The position numbers were made by a program, and so were the translations under genes. A model generated the notes under the pieces. It ran no database searches. It saw only the letters and a list, made by a program, of their open reading frames with translations, and had not been told where the DNA came from. DNA of 31,815 nt from Bacillota bacterium (lineage in GTDB: Bacteria > Bacillota > Clostridia > Christensenellales > Aristaeellaceae): the NCBI GenBank assembly GCA_023396045.1, contig JAEWXD010000022.1:1-31815 (forward strand). Direction: 5' to 3'. Within the stretch, counting starts at the first letter, position 1. Every line of letters begins with the position of its first letter. This document shows, one piece after another, positions 6,699 to 14,582 of this stretch.

Positions 6699-8279
6699 AT
6701 GAAAAAACACTTGTCTTTATTGCTTGTGCTTTGCATGCTGCTTGGTGTAGCCATGCCTGCCTTGGCGGAAAAATCCGGCGGCACAGCCTTTCCTAACCCC
6801 TTGCAGGACGTGCGTGTACGCCAAGCCTTGTGGTATGCCATTGATATGGATACTATCGTAGCAGAGCTTTGGAACGGCACAGTAACCGCTGCCAACAAAT
6901 CCCTTGTACCGGAGGGCTTTTGGCAAGCCGAAGGCCTAACCGAATATAAGTATGACCCCGAAAAAGCAAAGGCCTTGCTTGCAGAAGCCGGTTGGGATGG
7001 CAGCTACACCTTAAAAGCAGTTTATTACACAGCCAACTTGCTGGACACCATTACAGCCATTCAATTCTATTGGGGCGAAGTAGGTGTAAAAATGGAATTC
7101 CAATTGCTTACAGACAATTTGGCTGCACAGTTGTGGACCCCATCTGCGGACGGTGTAAAATCTGCTGTTGATTGGGATATTGCCTTTGCCGGCACAAACG
7201 CACTTACCATGGGTGAATTCTATAACCGTCATCACAGCACTGCCGCCAACAACTCCACCGTAAAACCGGACGAAAAATTAAACGCTTTGATCGAAGCCAG
7301 TAAAGTGGCTGTTTCTACCGAAGCACAAAAAGAAGCTTATGACGCTATTCAAGTATACGAAAACGAACAGGTGCCTGTAATACCTATGTTCTATATTCCT
7401 TCTTGGGTAGTTACTTCCAAAAACTTAGATATGAAGGGCAATGCCGTTGGCAACGACCAATTTGCATACCAAAAAAATATCTTAGACTGGACAACCACTC
7501 GTGAAGACAAGACGCTATACACCAACACCGGTGCTGTAAACGCTTTGGAACACCCTGCAACCAACCCTGCATTGTTCTGGCACCAGGAAGTAGTGTTTGA
7601 CCGCCTCTTAAATGCAGACGCAAGCCTTGCTCCAACCGATGGCCAATTGGCAGAAAGCTTTACCGTATCTGAAGACGGCAAGAGCATTGCATTCGTACTT
7701 CGTGAAGGCGTACAATGGCATGACGGCACACCTTTCACAGCAGAAGATGTAAAATGGACCTTTGAATATTACCCAACCGTTCCCGGCGCAAACGCTGTAA
7801 TGACTGAAGTTATTAAAGACGTAGCAGAAATTAAAGCAGATGGCAACAAAGTGGAATTTGTATTTAACAACGCACAACCAAACGCTTTAACCATTTTCTC
7901 CCAATGGCCTGTATTACCCAAACACTTGCTTGAAAAAGTTACGCCCGAAAACTTTACGGCAGATACTTTCTGGCAAAACCCTATCGGTACCGGTCCTTTC
8001 AAGGTTAGCGAAGTAAAATTGGGTGAATATACAACCTTAGTTAGAAACGAAAACTACTTTAAACAAGGCGAAGGCAATATTGAAACCATTTACCTGTTCC
8101 CATCTACCGATGCCGGTGATGAAAACTTAATCACCAATGCAAAAGCAGGTAAAATAGACTATGCCTTTGTAAAAGACTCTACACAAGTACAACAGCTCAT
8201 GGAAATGGCAGATTACAATGTTGAAACCGTGAATGTTACCTTCCCAAGGTACATTTTCTTAAATATGTTTGAAAGATAA
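6699..8279 (+). CDS. Family 5 peptide/nickel-type solute-binding protein with circularly permuted domain order
   Basis: 526 residues. Signal peptide 1-23 ends ALA and has no lipobox Cys. In ordinary family 5 (DppA/OppA) proteins the segment with AESF.VSEDGK, HDGTPFTAEDV and GTGPF comes first, and RVRQAL.YAID, YDPEKAKALLAEAGW and VP.IP.FY come last. Here the order is reversed. DVRVRQALWYAID is at 37-49, YDPEKAKALLAEAGW at 85-99 and VPVIPMFY at 225-232. Then come the normally N-terminal parts: KTLYTNTGA from 271, HDGTPFTAEDVKW at 341-353 and IGTGPF at 429-434. The chain ends YIFLNMFER, exactly where a normal protein would continue into PLQDVRVRQAL. Nothing seems lost: total length is normal and the operon is intact. 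An ATG at 6687 is also in frame, but GGAGG (6689-6693) sits five bases before the ATG at 6699. Ligand unknown. Confidence 0.9.
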   Translation: MKKHLSLLLVLCMLLGVAMPALAEKSGGTAFPNPLQDVRVRQALWYAIDMDTIVAELWNGTVTAANKSLVPEGFWQAEGLTEYKYDPEKAKALLAEAGWDGSYTLKAVYYTANLLDTITAIQFYWGEVGVKMEFQLLTDNLAAQLWTPSADGVKSAVDWDIAFAGTNALTMGEFYNRHHSTAANNSTVKPDEKLNALIEASKVAVSTEAQKEAYDAIQVYENEQVPVIPMFYIPSWVVTSKNLDMKGNAVGNDQFAYQKNILDWTTTREDKTLYTNTGAVNALEHPATNPALFWHQEVVFDRLLNADASLAPTDGQLAESFTVSEDGKSIAFVLREGVQWHDGTPFTAEDVKWTFEYYPTVPGANAVMTEVIKDVAEIKADGNKVEFVFNNAQPNALTIFSQWPVLPKHLLEKVTPENFTADTFWQNPIGTGPFKVSEVKLGEYTTLVRNENYFKQGEGNIETIYLFPSTDAGDENLITNAKAGKIDYAFVKDSTQVQQLMEMADYNVETVNVTFPRYIFLNMFER

Positions 8280-8287
8280 CAACTTCC

Positions 8288-8315
8288 AAGGGGCGTGCCA
8301 AACGGCTCGCCCCTT
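8288..8315 (+). promoter_or_regulatory. Intercistronic stem-loop after the binding-protein gene
   Basis: AAGGGGCG-T-GCC pairs with GGC-T-CGCCCCTT around the loop AAAC, giving an 11-bp stem with one T-T mismatch. No T-run follows, so it is more likely an mRNA-stabilising or processing element than a full terminator. Such hairpins commonly keep binding-protein mRNA more abundant than the permease mRNA downstream. Confidence 0.75.
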
Positions 8316-8341
8316 CATTATAAATATAAAGGGGTGGCCGT

Positions 8342-9292
8342 ATGTTGCACTATACCATACGTAAAATATTGGGAATCATACCCATGCTGCTGATCATTAC
8401 ATTTTTGATTTATGCAGGGGTTGAGCTGATGCCCGGGGATGTATTGGATTTTATGATTCCTATGGACCAGCTGGCAGAGATGACACCGGAGCAAATACAA
8501 GCCTTTCGTGTTGCCAAAGGTCTGGATGGCCCCATGGTAGTGCGTTATTTTCACTGGCTCAAAAGCTTGCTTACGGGGGATTTAGGATATTCTCTGCAAA
8601 ATAATATGCCGGTTTGGCAGCTGCTTATGCAAAAATTGCCTGCTACCATAGAGCTTTCTTTGGCAGCACTTATTATTTCAAGCTTCTCCGGTATTCTACT
8701 GGGTATGATATCTGCCATACGCAAGGGCAAAATTGCAGACCAGGTGCTTACGGTGCTTGGTATGATAGGAGTTGCCATTCCTCAATTTCTATTTGGCGTG
8801 TTTTGCATTATATTATTCAGTTTAAACCTGCATTGGTTTCCTGTAGGGCAAAGGGGCACCATGGGTTTGTTGGATAATTTACACCATCTGCTATTGCCCG
8901 CTATGGTGCTGGGTATCTCTATGACGGCCGGTGTAATGCGCTATTCCAGATCCAGTATGTTGGATTCTATGAATTGTGATTATGTAAAAACAGCACGTGC
9001 AAAGGGCTTGCCCGAATGGAAGGTAAATCTGTTTCATGGCTTCCGTGTAGCTTGCACGCCGGTAATGGTGCTCATCGGCTTCCGTTTGCCCATGCTTATC
9101 AGCGGCTCCATTGTAATAGAAAACATATTTCAATGGCCGGGTGTGGGGCGCTGGTTTACAGACGCTGTAAAAACGCAAAACACCCCTATTATAATGTCGG
9201 TTGGTTTATTTATGGTATTGCTGGTTTTGATTTCCTCCCTATTGGTAGATATTATGACCGCCGTACTTGACCCAAGGGTGAAACTATCATGA
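8342..9292 (+). CDS. dppB: Peptide/nickel-type ABC transporter permease (DppB/OppB-like)
   Basis: 316 residues with about six membrane segments. It starts MLHYTIRKILGIIPMLLIIT, as DppB proteins do, has the early FLIYAGVELMPGD segment and a large external loop before the second helix. The permease loop that docks onto the ATPase is present (DYVKTARAKGLPEWKV), and the C-terminus IMTAVLDPRVK is the usual DppB ending. AAAGGGG precedes the ATG. It overlaps the dppC-like gene by four bases (ATGA). It forms the membrane channel with the next protein. The symbol denotes the family; peptide, nickel or another ligand cannot be told from the sequence. Confidence 0.92.
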   Translation: MLHYTIRKILGIIPMLLIITFLIYAGVELMPGDVLDFMIPMDQLAEMTPEQIQAFRVAKGLDGPMVVRYFHWLKSLLTGDLGYSLQNNMPVWQLLMQKLPATIELSLAALIISSFSGILLGMISAIRKGKIADQVLTVLGMIGVAIPQFLFGVFCIILFSLNLHWFPVGQRGTMGLLDNLHHLLLPAMVLGISMTAGVMRYSRSSMLDSMNCDYVKTARAKGLPEWKVNLFHGFRVACTPVMVLIGFRLPMLISGSIVIENIFQWPGVGRWFTDAVKTQNTPIIMSVGLFMVLLVLISSLLVDIMTAVLDPRVKLS

Positions 9293-10221
9293 TTACAAGA
9301 AAAACAGCCTTAGATAGAAAAATGGATAAGATTAAGGCCTTGGAGGAAAGCGGCAAGCTTTCCACCGCCTTAACAAGCAGAACCATGCGTAAAATTTTAA
9401 GCAATAAGCTTGCAGTACTGGGTACGGTGGTGTTTGTTCTTATTTGCGTACTCTGTTTTGCTGCGCCCCTGTTCACTAAGTGGATGCCCACCACCATCAG
9501 CTTAAAAGCCCGTATGGCTGCCCCTAACGCAGAACATATATTCGGCACAGACCAAATGGGAAGGGATATTTGGGCGCGCATGCTCTATGGTGGCAGAATC
9601 AGTATTGTGGTAGGCCTTGGCAGTGCCTTGGGCGCTGCGCTCATTGGTGTTACGCTTGGCCTCTATGTTGGCTATCGTGGCGGTTGGATGGATAAATTGA
9701 TATTAAAAATATCAGATATTTTCCTATCCTTTCCGCTGATGGTTTTGGTGATTATCATTGTAGCCTTGGTGGGACAAAGCCTTAGAAACATGATATTTAT
9801 ATTTATACTTACCGGTTGGCCCAGCATGTACCGTATGGCAAGAAGTAAGGTGCTGTCCTTAAAAGAGGCAGAGTTTGTACAAGCCTTGCGTGCCTTCGGT
9901 ATATCCAAAACCAAAATTGCATTTAAGCACCTACTGCCCAACACCATAGGGCCTATTGTGGTAAATATCACTCTGTCTACCGCTATGTTTATATTGCAAG
10001 AGGCAGCACTTTCTGTATTGGGCTATGGCGTACCCCAGGAAATTGCCACTTGGGGAAATATCATTAACGTAATTACCAATGCCGGCACCATTCGTTATGA
10101 CTGGCTTGGCTACTGGTGGATGTGGCTGCCCTGTGCCATCATGCTGATATTATTCGTGCTTGCCATTAACTTTATCGGTGATGGCCTGCGTGATGCCAGC
10201 GACCCCACACAAATTGGTTAG
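9289..10221 (+). CDS. dppC: Peptide/nickel-type ABC transporter permease (DppC/OppC-like)
   Basis: 310 residues. An N-terminal cytoplasmic region with a first helix (NKLAVLGTVVFVLICVLC) is followed by the family motif HIFGTDQMGRDIWARMLYGG, about five further helices and the ATPase-docking loop EAEFVQALRAFGISKTKI. The C-terminus FIGDGLRDASDP is characteristic of DppC (GD.LRD..DP). Translation is coupled to dppB by a four-base overlap, and the dppD-like gene starts 10 bp downstream with its own AGGAGG. With the DppB-like protein it forms the heterodimeric channel of a type I importer. No defects are visible. Confidence 0.93.
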   Translation: MITRKTALDRKMDKIKALEESGKLSTALTSRTMRKILSNKLAVLGTVVFVLICVLCFAAPLFTKWMPTTISLKARMAAPNAEHIFGTDQMGRDIWARMLYGGRISIVVGLGSALGAALIGVTLGLYVGYRGGWMDKLILKISDIFLSFPLMVLVIIIVALVGQSLRNMIFIFILTGWPSMYRMARSKVLSLKEAEFVQALRAFGISKTKIAFKHLLPNTIGPIVVNITLSTAMFILQEAALSVLGYGVPQEIATWGNIINVITNAGTIRYDWLGYWWMWLPCAIMLILFVLAINFIGDGLRDASDPTQIG

Positions 10222-10230
10222 GAGGCTGCC

Positions 10231-11238
10231 ATGAACGATGTTGTATTGCGTGTAAAGGATTTACACTTAAGTTTTTATACCAACAAGCGCTGCAATAAAG
10301 TGCTGCGCGGTATCAGCTTTGATATTAAAAAAGGAAAAACCCTCTGCATTGTAGGGGAAAGCGGTTGCGGTAAATCCGTAACAGCCAATGCCATTTTGCG
10401 CCTTTTGCCCGATCTTTCCAGAATTGAGGGCGGTTCTATTTGCTACTATAAGGACGGCGAAGAAATCCGCTTGGATACTTTGGAAAAAAACGGTAAGCAA
10501 ATGCGTGCCCTACGCGGTAAGGATATTGCCATTATTTTTCAAGACCCTATGACAGCCCTCAACCCCGTATATACCGTGGGCAAACAAATTCGTGAAATGA
10601 TACGGGAGCATAAAAAGGGTCTTTCTAAAAAACAGCTCAAAAAAGAATCCATAGAGGATTTGGCAGATATGGGTATCCCCGCTGCAGAACTGCGTGACGG
10701 CGAGTACCCCCACCAATTCTCCGGTGGTATGCGCCAGCGTGCCATGATTGCCATGGGCATGAGCTGCGAACCAAAAATTCTATTGGCAGACGAGCCCACC
10801 ACAGCCCTTGACGTTACCATCAGCGCACAAATTTTTGAACTGATGAACAACCTCAAAAAAGAGCACGGCACCGCCATTATGATGATTACGCACAACATGG
10901 GCGTGGTTGCCGAAATGGCAGACGATGTTGCCGTGATGTACATGGGCAACATTGTGGAATACGGCACGGTAGAAGAAATTTTCAAGGCACCTAAGCACCC
11001 TTATACCAAGGCCTTGCTGCAAAGCATTCCTGTACTTGGCAAAGGTAAAAATCAAGTGCTGGAGCCCATACGCGGCGTAACCCCGGACCCATTCAATCGC
11101 CCCAAGGGTTGCCAGTTCTGCCCACGGTGCGACTATGCTACCCAGCAGTGCCAAACACAAATGCCCGACGAAGTATGGCTTAACCCAAACCATTACACTC
11201 GTTGTTTTAACTATAAGGAGTTAGGCGCAAATGAATAA
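10231..11238 (+). CDS. dppD: Peptide/nickel-type ABC transporter ATPase (DppD/OppD-like)
   Basis: 335 residues. Walker A GESGCGKS at 42-49, Q-loop FQDPMTALNP, signature FSGGMRQR, Walker B ILLADEPTTALDVT and switch His in THNMG are all present. The C-terminal oligopeptide-type extension carries KGCQFCPRCDYATQQC and a later Cys in HYTRC. Such cysteine clusters in DppD/OppD ATPases can hold an iron-sulfur cluster; this one has an extra Cys where many relatives have His (C-x-F-H-P-R-C). The gene overlaps the next ATPase by eight bases, and AGGAGG precedes the ATG. It should pair with the DppF-like protein as the ATP-hydrolysing heterodimer. Confidence 0.93.
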   Translation: MNDVVLRVKDLHLSFYTNKRCNKVLRGISFDIKKGKTLCIVGESGCGKSVTANAILRLLPDLSRIEGGSICYYKDGEEIRLDTLEKNGKQMRALRGKDIAIIFQDPMTALNPVYTVGKQIREMIREHKKGLSKKQLKKESIEDLADMGIPAAELRDGEYPHQFSGGMRQRAMIAMGMSCEPKILLADEPTTALDVTISAQIFELMNNLKKEHGTAIMMITHNMGVVAEMADDVAVMYMGNIVEYGTVEEIFKAPKHPYTKALLQSIPVLGKGKNQVLEPIRGVTPDPFNRPKGCQFCPRCDYATQQCQTQMPDEVWLNPNHYTRCFNYKELGANE

Positions 11239-12256
11239 TAAAAAAGAAGTATTGTTGCGTGTGCGTGGCGCAAAAACCTATTTTCCTATCAAAAAAGGGA
11301 TATTTCATAAAACGGTGGGTTATGTAAAAGCCGTAGACGATATCAATATAGACGTATACAAGGGCGAAACCTTAGGCTTGGTAGGCGAATCCGGCTGTGG
11401 CAAAACCACACTGGGTAAGTCTATTTTACAGCTTGTTCCTGTAACAGAAGGCTCTATGGAATACAAGTTTAAAGATGGATATAAAGATCTTCGCAAACTA
11501 AGCCCCAAAGAATTAGACAATGCAAGGCAAAAAATACAGATTGTATTTCAAGACCCCTATTCTTCCCTCAACCCTGCCTTTACCATATTCGGCTCTTTGG
11601 AAGACCCCCTTATTAAGTTTGGTATGAAAAACAAAAAGGACAGAATAGAAAAAATCGGCAAGCTTTTGGAAGATGTAAACCTGCCAAAAGAATATATGAG
11701 CCGTTACCCCAATGAATTCTCCGGTGGGCAAAGGCAAAGAATCGGCATTGCCAGAGCCCTTTCTATAAACCCGGAGCTGATTATTTGTGATGAAGCCGTG
11801 TCTGCCTTAGATGTAAGCATACAGGCACAAGTATTAAAGTTACTCAACGAGCTTAAAAAAGAACATAATCTTACCTATATATTTATTACGCACGATTTAT
11901 CTGTGGTGGAATATTTGGCAGACCGCATTGCTGTAATGTACTTGGGGCGTATTGTAGAGCTTGCCGATGCAGAGGATTTGTTTGCAAGCAACCTACACCC
12001 CTACACCAAAGCCTTATTCAGTGCCATACCCGTGGCAGATGTAAGCCAAAAAAGAAAGCGTATTCCTTTAGAAGGTGATGTGCCCTCCCCGGCAAACCCA
12101 CCCGGTGGCTGCAGCTTTCACCCCCGTTGCCCTGTATGTATGGAGCAGTGTAAAAAAGAGCGTCCTGCCTTGCAGGAATATACCGTTCACGGCAAAAGTC
12201 ACTTTGTAGCTTGCCACCGTGCCAAAGAATATATTGCAGCCTTAAAAGAAAAGTAA
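11231..12256 (+). CDS. dppF: Peptide/nickel-type ABC transporter ATPase (DppF/OppF-like)
   Basis: 341 residues. Walker A GESGCGKTT at about 52-60, Q-loop FQDPYSSLNP, signature FSGGQRQR, Walker B LIICDEAVSALDVS and switch His in THDLS. The C-terminus has the standard cysteine motif GCSFHPRCPVCMEQC. The N-terminal YFPIKKGIF segment is typical of DppF/OppF partners. The start lies within the end of the dppD-like gene with AAGGAG upstream. It is the last gene of the importer operon. No clear terminator follows; a TATAAT-like box near 12280 may start the next unit or transcription may run on. Confidence 0.93.
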   Translation: MNNKKEVLLRVRGAKTYFPIKKGIFHKTVGYVKAVDDINIDVYKGETLGLVGESGCGKTTLGKSILQLVPVTEGSMEYKFKDGYKDLRKLSPKELDNARQKIQIVFQDPYSSLNPAFTIFGSLEDPLIKFGMKNKKDRIEKIGKLLEDVNLPKEYMSRYPNEFSGGQRQRIGIARALSINPELIICDEAVSALDVSIQAQVLKLLNELKKEHNLTYIFITHDLSVVEYLADRIAVMYLGRIVELADAEDLFASNLHPYTKALFSAIPVADVSQKRKRIPLEGDVPSPANPPGGCSFHPRCPVCMEQCKKERPALQEYTVHGKSHFVACHRAKEYIAALKEK

Positions 12257-12304
12257 AACTTTTAAAAAAATGCACTCTGGTATATAATAATAGTAAGAGG
12301 TAGT

Positions 12305-12892
12305 ATGTTTTATAAGAAGAAAAAAAGAAAACCACTTTTTTCATATATTGTTTTGTTATTGCTGGCGGTGTTTGTGTATCGCTATTACAGTATATTGCCC
12401 TTGTATTTGCAAGGCCATATGTTAGGTCTTGCAGACTTAGAGCAAACCAATAGCTTACGTAGCCAAACAAGCCCTACACTCCTTTTGCAAAAGCGGGAAG
12501 GCCGTTTTGAAAACCGTGCTATGCCCACACAAAATTTGCAAGCAAGTGATGTAGAAGTACAATATTACTACCAAGCCCATTTTGGTGTAAACCTGCAAAA
12601 AGCCTTTGTAAAAAAACAAGGCAATACATTGCAAATGTATTTGCCCCCTTGTGAACTATTACATAGCAGTATAGAATGTAGAGAGATTTTACAAAACAAA
12701 AACAATTTAAACCAAGGGCAAATACAATCAATTCTGGAAGTCTATCGCTTGGAGCTTGATAAGATGTATGCGCAAAATGCAAACCTGCTTGCACAAACAA
12801 GGCAAAATGCAGAAAGCTACTACAAGGGCTACTATGGCGATGTTTACAACCAAAGCACCGAAGTGTTTTTTATACAGGAGGGATCAATATGA
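12305..12892 (+). CDS. Membrane-anchored DUF4230-like protein
   Basis: 195 residues. A basic N-terminus (MFYKKKKRKPLF) precedes one membrane helix (about 12-30), followed by an extracytoplasmic domain. The part VEVQYYYQAHFGVNLQKAFV, NTLQMYLPPCELLHSSIE and the long helical C-terminus (QNANLLAQTRQNAESYYKG) resemble DUF4230 proteins: a beta unit of type Y...a.G.dL...., then LP.p.iL...ie, then a helix with many Ala/Asn. I give this family with moderate certainty; its function is unknown. AGAGG stands before the ATG. Its stop overlaps the start of the cytidylate-kinase-like gene by four bases, so the two are translationally coupled, which is hard to explain from known roles. Confidence 0.65.
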   Translation: MFYKKKKRKPLFSYIVLLLLAVFVYRYYSILPLYLQGHMLGLADLEQTNSLRSQTSPTLLLQKREGRFENRAMPTQNLQASDVEVQYYYQAHFGVNLQKAFVKKQGNTLQMYLPPCELLHSSIECREILQNKNNLNQGQIQSILEVYRLELDKMYAQNANLLAQTRQNAESYYKGYYGDVYNQSTEVFFIQEGSI

Positions 12893-13503
12893 TTATTACC
12901 ATTGGCCGTCAATATGGCAGTATGGGTAGAATGATAGGTAAAAAATTGGCTGAAACTTTAGGTATACCTTACTACGATAAAGAAATTTTAAGCCTTGCTG
13001 CAAAAAACAGTGGCATTTGTGAAGAATTGATACATGAGCATGACGAAAAGCCAAACCAAAGCTTATTGTTCTCTATTGTAAGTAACTTCCGCACCGGGAA
13101 CGATTTAGGCAGCCTACAAGTAGACCTACCTTTGAACCACAAAATTTTCTTGGCACAGTTTGACGCCATTAAAAAAATAGCTGCCGAAGGTTCTTGCGTT
13201 ATTGTAGGCCGCTGTGCAGACTATGTTTTGCGCGACAATAAAAACGCCATCCATATTTTTGTATATGCAGATTTAGAAACCCGTGTAAAAAATGCAGCAG
13301 AATATTTGCAAGTAGATAAAAAAGAAGCCCAACGCATTGTGCAAAAAAATGATAAAGAGCGCAACAACTACTACAACTATTTCTCCGGCAGAAAATGGGG
13401 CGAAAGCACCCACTATGACCTTTGCATCAACACCACCCATTTGGATGCAACCACCGCTGCCGATATGATTGCACACTTAGTGCAATATATAGACAAAAAA
13501 TAA
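12889..13503 (+). CDS. Cytidylate kinase-like family protein
   Basis: 204 residues. The N-terminus IITIGRQYGSMGRMIGKKLA, LGIPYYDKEI matches the cytidylate-kinase-like family common in Clostridia, which has a P-loop of the form GRQYGSGGR. Here the middle Gly is Met (GSMGR), an unusual change in the phosphate-binding loop. CVIVGRCADYVLRD and the RV...Y...A lid-type region are also family features. Whether the family phosphorylates CMP is not settled; many members lie beside membrane or regulatory genes. GGAGGG precedes the ATG. It overlaps the DUF4230-like gene by four bases and is followed by a terminator at 13518, so it ends the transcript. Confidence 0.85.
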   Translation: MIITIGRQYGSMGRMIGKKLAETLGIPYYDKEILSLAAKNSGICEELIHEHDEKPNQSLLFSIVSNFRTGNDLGSLQVDLPLNHKIFLAQFDAIKKIAAEGSCVIVGRCADYVLRDNKNAIHIFVYADLETRVKNAAEYLQVDKKEAQRIVQKNDKERNNYYNYFSGRKWGESTHYDLCINTTHLDATTAADMIAHLVQYIDKK

Positions 13504-13517
13504 TATTCACCTATATG

Positions 13518-13541
13518 AAGTAGCCTTGCGCTGCTTTTTTT
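13518..13541 (+). terminator. Rho-independent terminator after the cytidylate-kinase-like gene
   Basis: AAGTAGC pairs with GCTGCTT (one G-U pair) around the loop CTTGC, followed by a run of T. Confidence 0.75.
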
Positions 13542-13573
13542 ATGAAATAAACACGGGTAAAATAGAAAGGCAC

Positions 13574-13709
13574 AGGCAAAAGAATGCACCCATCATAGTG
13601 AAAATCTGCTATTTTAAGCACTCACCCACCTTCAAAGCGTTAAGCAAAAAGGCTGCCTTGTGTAAAGGGGGCTGCTGGGCTTGCGGTGTGTAGGGGCTTG
13701 AAAAAAGCA
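13574..13709 (-). repeat. Dispersed intergenic repeat, copy 1 (shortened)
   Basis: Inverted relative to the copies at 14893, 17081 and 25458, and in tandem with copy 2. Shared blocks are TAGTGAAAA.CTGCTATTTTAAGC, CACCCA.CTTCAAAGC, CAAAAAGGC.GCCTTGTG and TAAAGGGGGCTG. The hairpin TCAGC..GCTGA of copy 2 is missing. It makes no credible protein. Confidence 0.8.
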
Positions 13710-13710
13710 T

Positions 13711-13885
13711 GGCTAAAAGAATATGCCCGCCTTAGCGAAAACCTGCTATTTTAAGCATTCACCCAACTTCAAAGCTACAAGCCAAAAAGGCAGCCTTGTG
13801 TAAAGGGGGCTGTCAGCGTAGCTGACCGGGGGATTGAAAAGTTGGGTTACGGTGTAGTAGGGGTTTGTATACCGTTAGGCAAAAG
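13711..13885 (-). repeat. Dispersed intergenic repeat, copy 2
   Basis: Same orientation as copy 1 and directly after it. It contains CCTGCTATTTTAAGC, CACCCAACTTCAAAGC, GCCTTGTGTAAAGGGGGCTG and then the small palindrome TCAGCGTAGCTGA, followed by CCGGGGGATT. The same palindrome occurs in copy 4 (17156) and a variant in copy 5. Confidence 0.85.
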
Positions 13886-14185
13886 TACAAAACTTTATTA
13901 CTTCCAACCTTTCTCATTTCAACCCCCTGCCCACGCATCCCTATATATGTATAATATATTACAAACAATCTTGTTCTCCTATTAAATTTATAGGTGTTTT
14001 ATGTTTCAAATTGGCATAATATGGGTATATTTTTATACAGAAAGGCATAAAACAAGTGTTTTCATCTTTTCAATATGTTTTTATTGTATTCACAATTTAT
14101 TCATATTTATGTTGTATCATAATAGTGTAGTAAGAAACAAGTATACAAAATGCATACAAAGTTTCTATAACAAGGAGGTAAGGAT
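13886..14185. other. Gene-free AT-rich stretch before the winged-helix gene
   Basis: No supportable gene. An open frame over 14001-14204 gives a low-complexity Phe/Ile-rich translation and runs into the real gene, so it is not called. The stretch holds the promoter candidate at 14011-14039. Confidence 0.5.
14011..14039 (+). promoter_or_regulatory. Candidate promoter of the winged-helix gene
   Basis: TTGGCA (14011-14016) and TATACA (14034-14039) are 17 bp apart. The leader would be about 140 bases long. The call rests only on box match and spacing in AT-rich DNA. Confidence 0.45.
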
Positions 14186-14461
14186 ATGTCCAACATTACT
14201 TTAAACCACAACGTAGCAATGGTAGATGGCAAACAAGTTTTGCTTACCAATCAAGAAACTGCATTGCTCAAAGCATTGATCAAAGGCGAAGGAAAAACCG
14301 TTTCCAGAGATAGCCTGCTGAAAGATGCATGGGGTTACCAAAGTGCCGGCATTACCCGTACTGTAGACGTACACGTTCAGCGCTTGCGTCGTAAAATAGG
14401 AATGAACTTAATTGATACAGTATATAAGGGTGGCTACAAACTGAACGCTATCCCCGCTTAA
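14186..14461 (+). CDS. Stand-alone OmpR/PhoB-type winged-helix DNA-binding protein
   Basis: 91 residues that form little more than the C-terminal effector domain of response regulators (Trans_reg_C). LTNQETALLKALIKGEGKTV and SRDSLLKDAWGYQS are helices 1-2, TRTVDVHVQRLRRKIG is the recognition helix and LIDTVYKGGYKLN is the wing with the conserved GxGY-like turn (here GGY). No receiver domain and no neighbouring histidine kinase are visible. AAGGAGG lies about eight bases before the ATG and a strong terminator follows, so it is a complete gene with its own transcript. It presumably binds DNA as a constitutive or otherwise controlled regulator. Targets are unknown. Confidence 0.85.
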   Translation: MSNITLNHNVAMVDGKQVLLTNQETALLKALIKGEGKTVSRDSLLKDAWGYQSAGITRTVDVHVQRLRRKIGMNLIDTVYKGGYKLNAIPA

Positions 14462-14468
14462 GCTTAGA

Positions 14469-14505
14469 AACCAAAGCAATTTTCCCCCATTGCTTTGGTT
14501 TTTTG
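14469..14505 (+). terminator. Strong rho-independent terminator
   Basis: AACCAAAGCAAT and ATTGCTTTGGTT form a perfect 12-bp stem around TTTCCCCC, followed by T-rich DNA. It ends the winged-helix gene. Confidence 0.92.
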
Positions 14506-14582
14506 TTTCAAAAACAATAAATTACCTTATAATTACAGTATAAGGCAAGGGGTATGCCCTGCCGGAAAGAAGGATTATATAA

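Noticed and set aside
13574..13885. The tandem repeat pair considered as a CRISPR array
   Set aside because: Only two long, imperfect units without short regular spacers and no cas genes; further copies are scattered singly.
14001..14204. A 67-codon plus-strand frame before the winged-helix gene
   Set aside because: Low-complexity Phe/Ile/Tyr-rich translation of AT-rich DNA, overlapping the well-supported start at 14186 in another frame.
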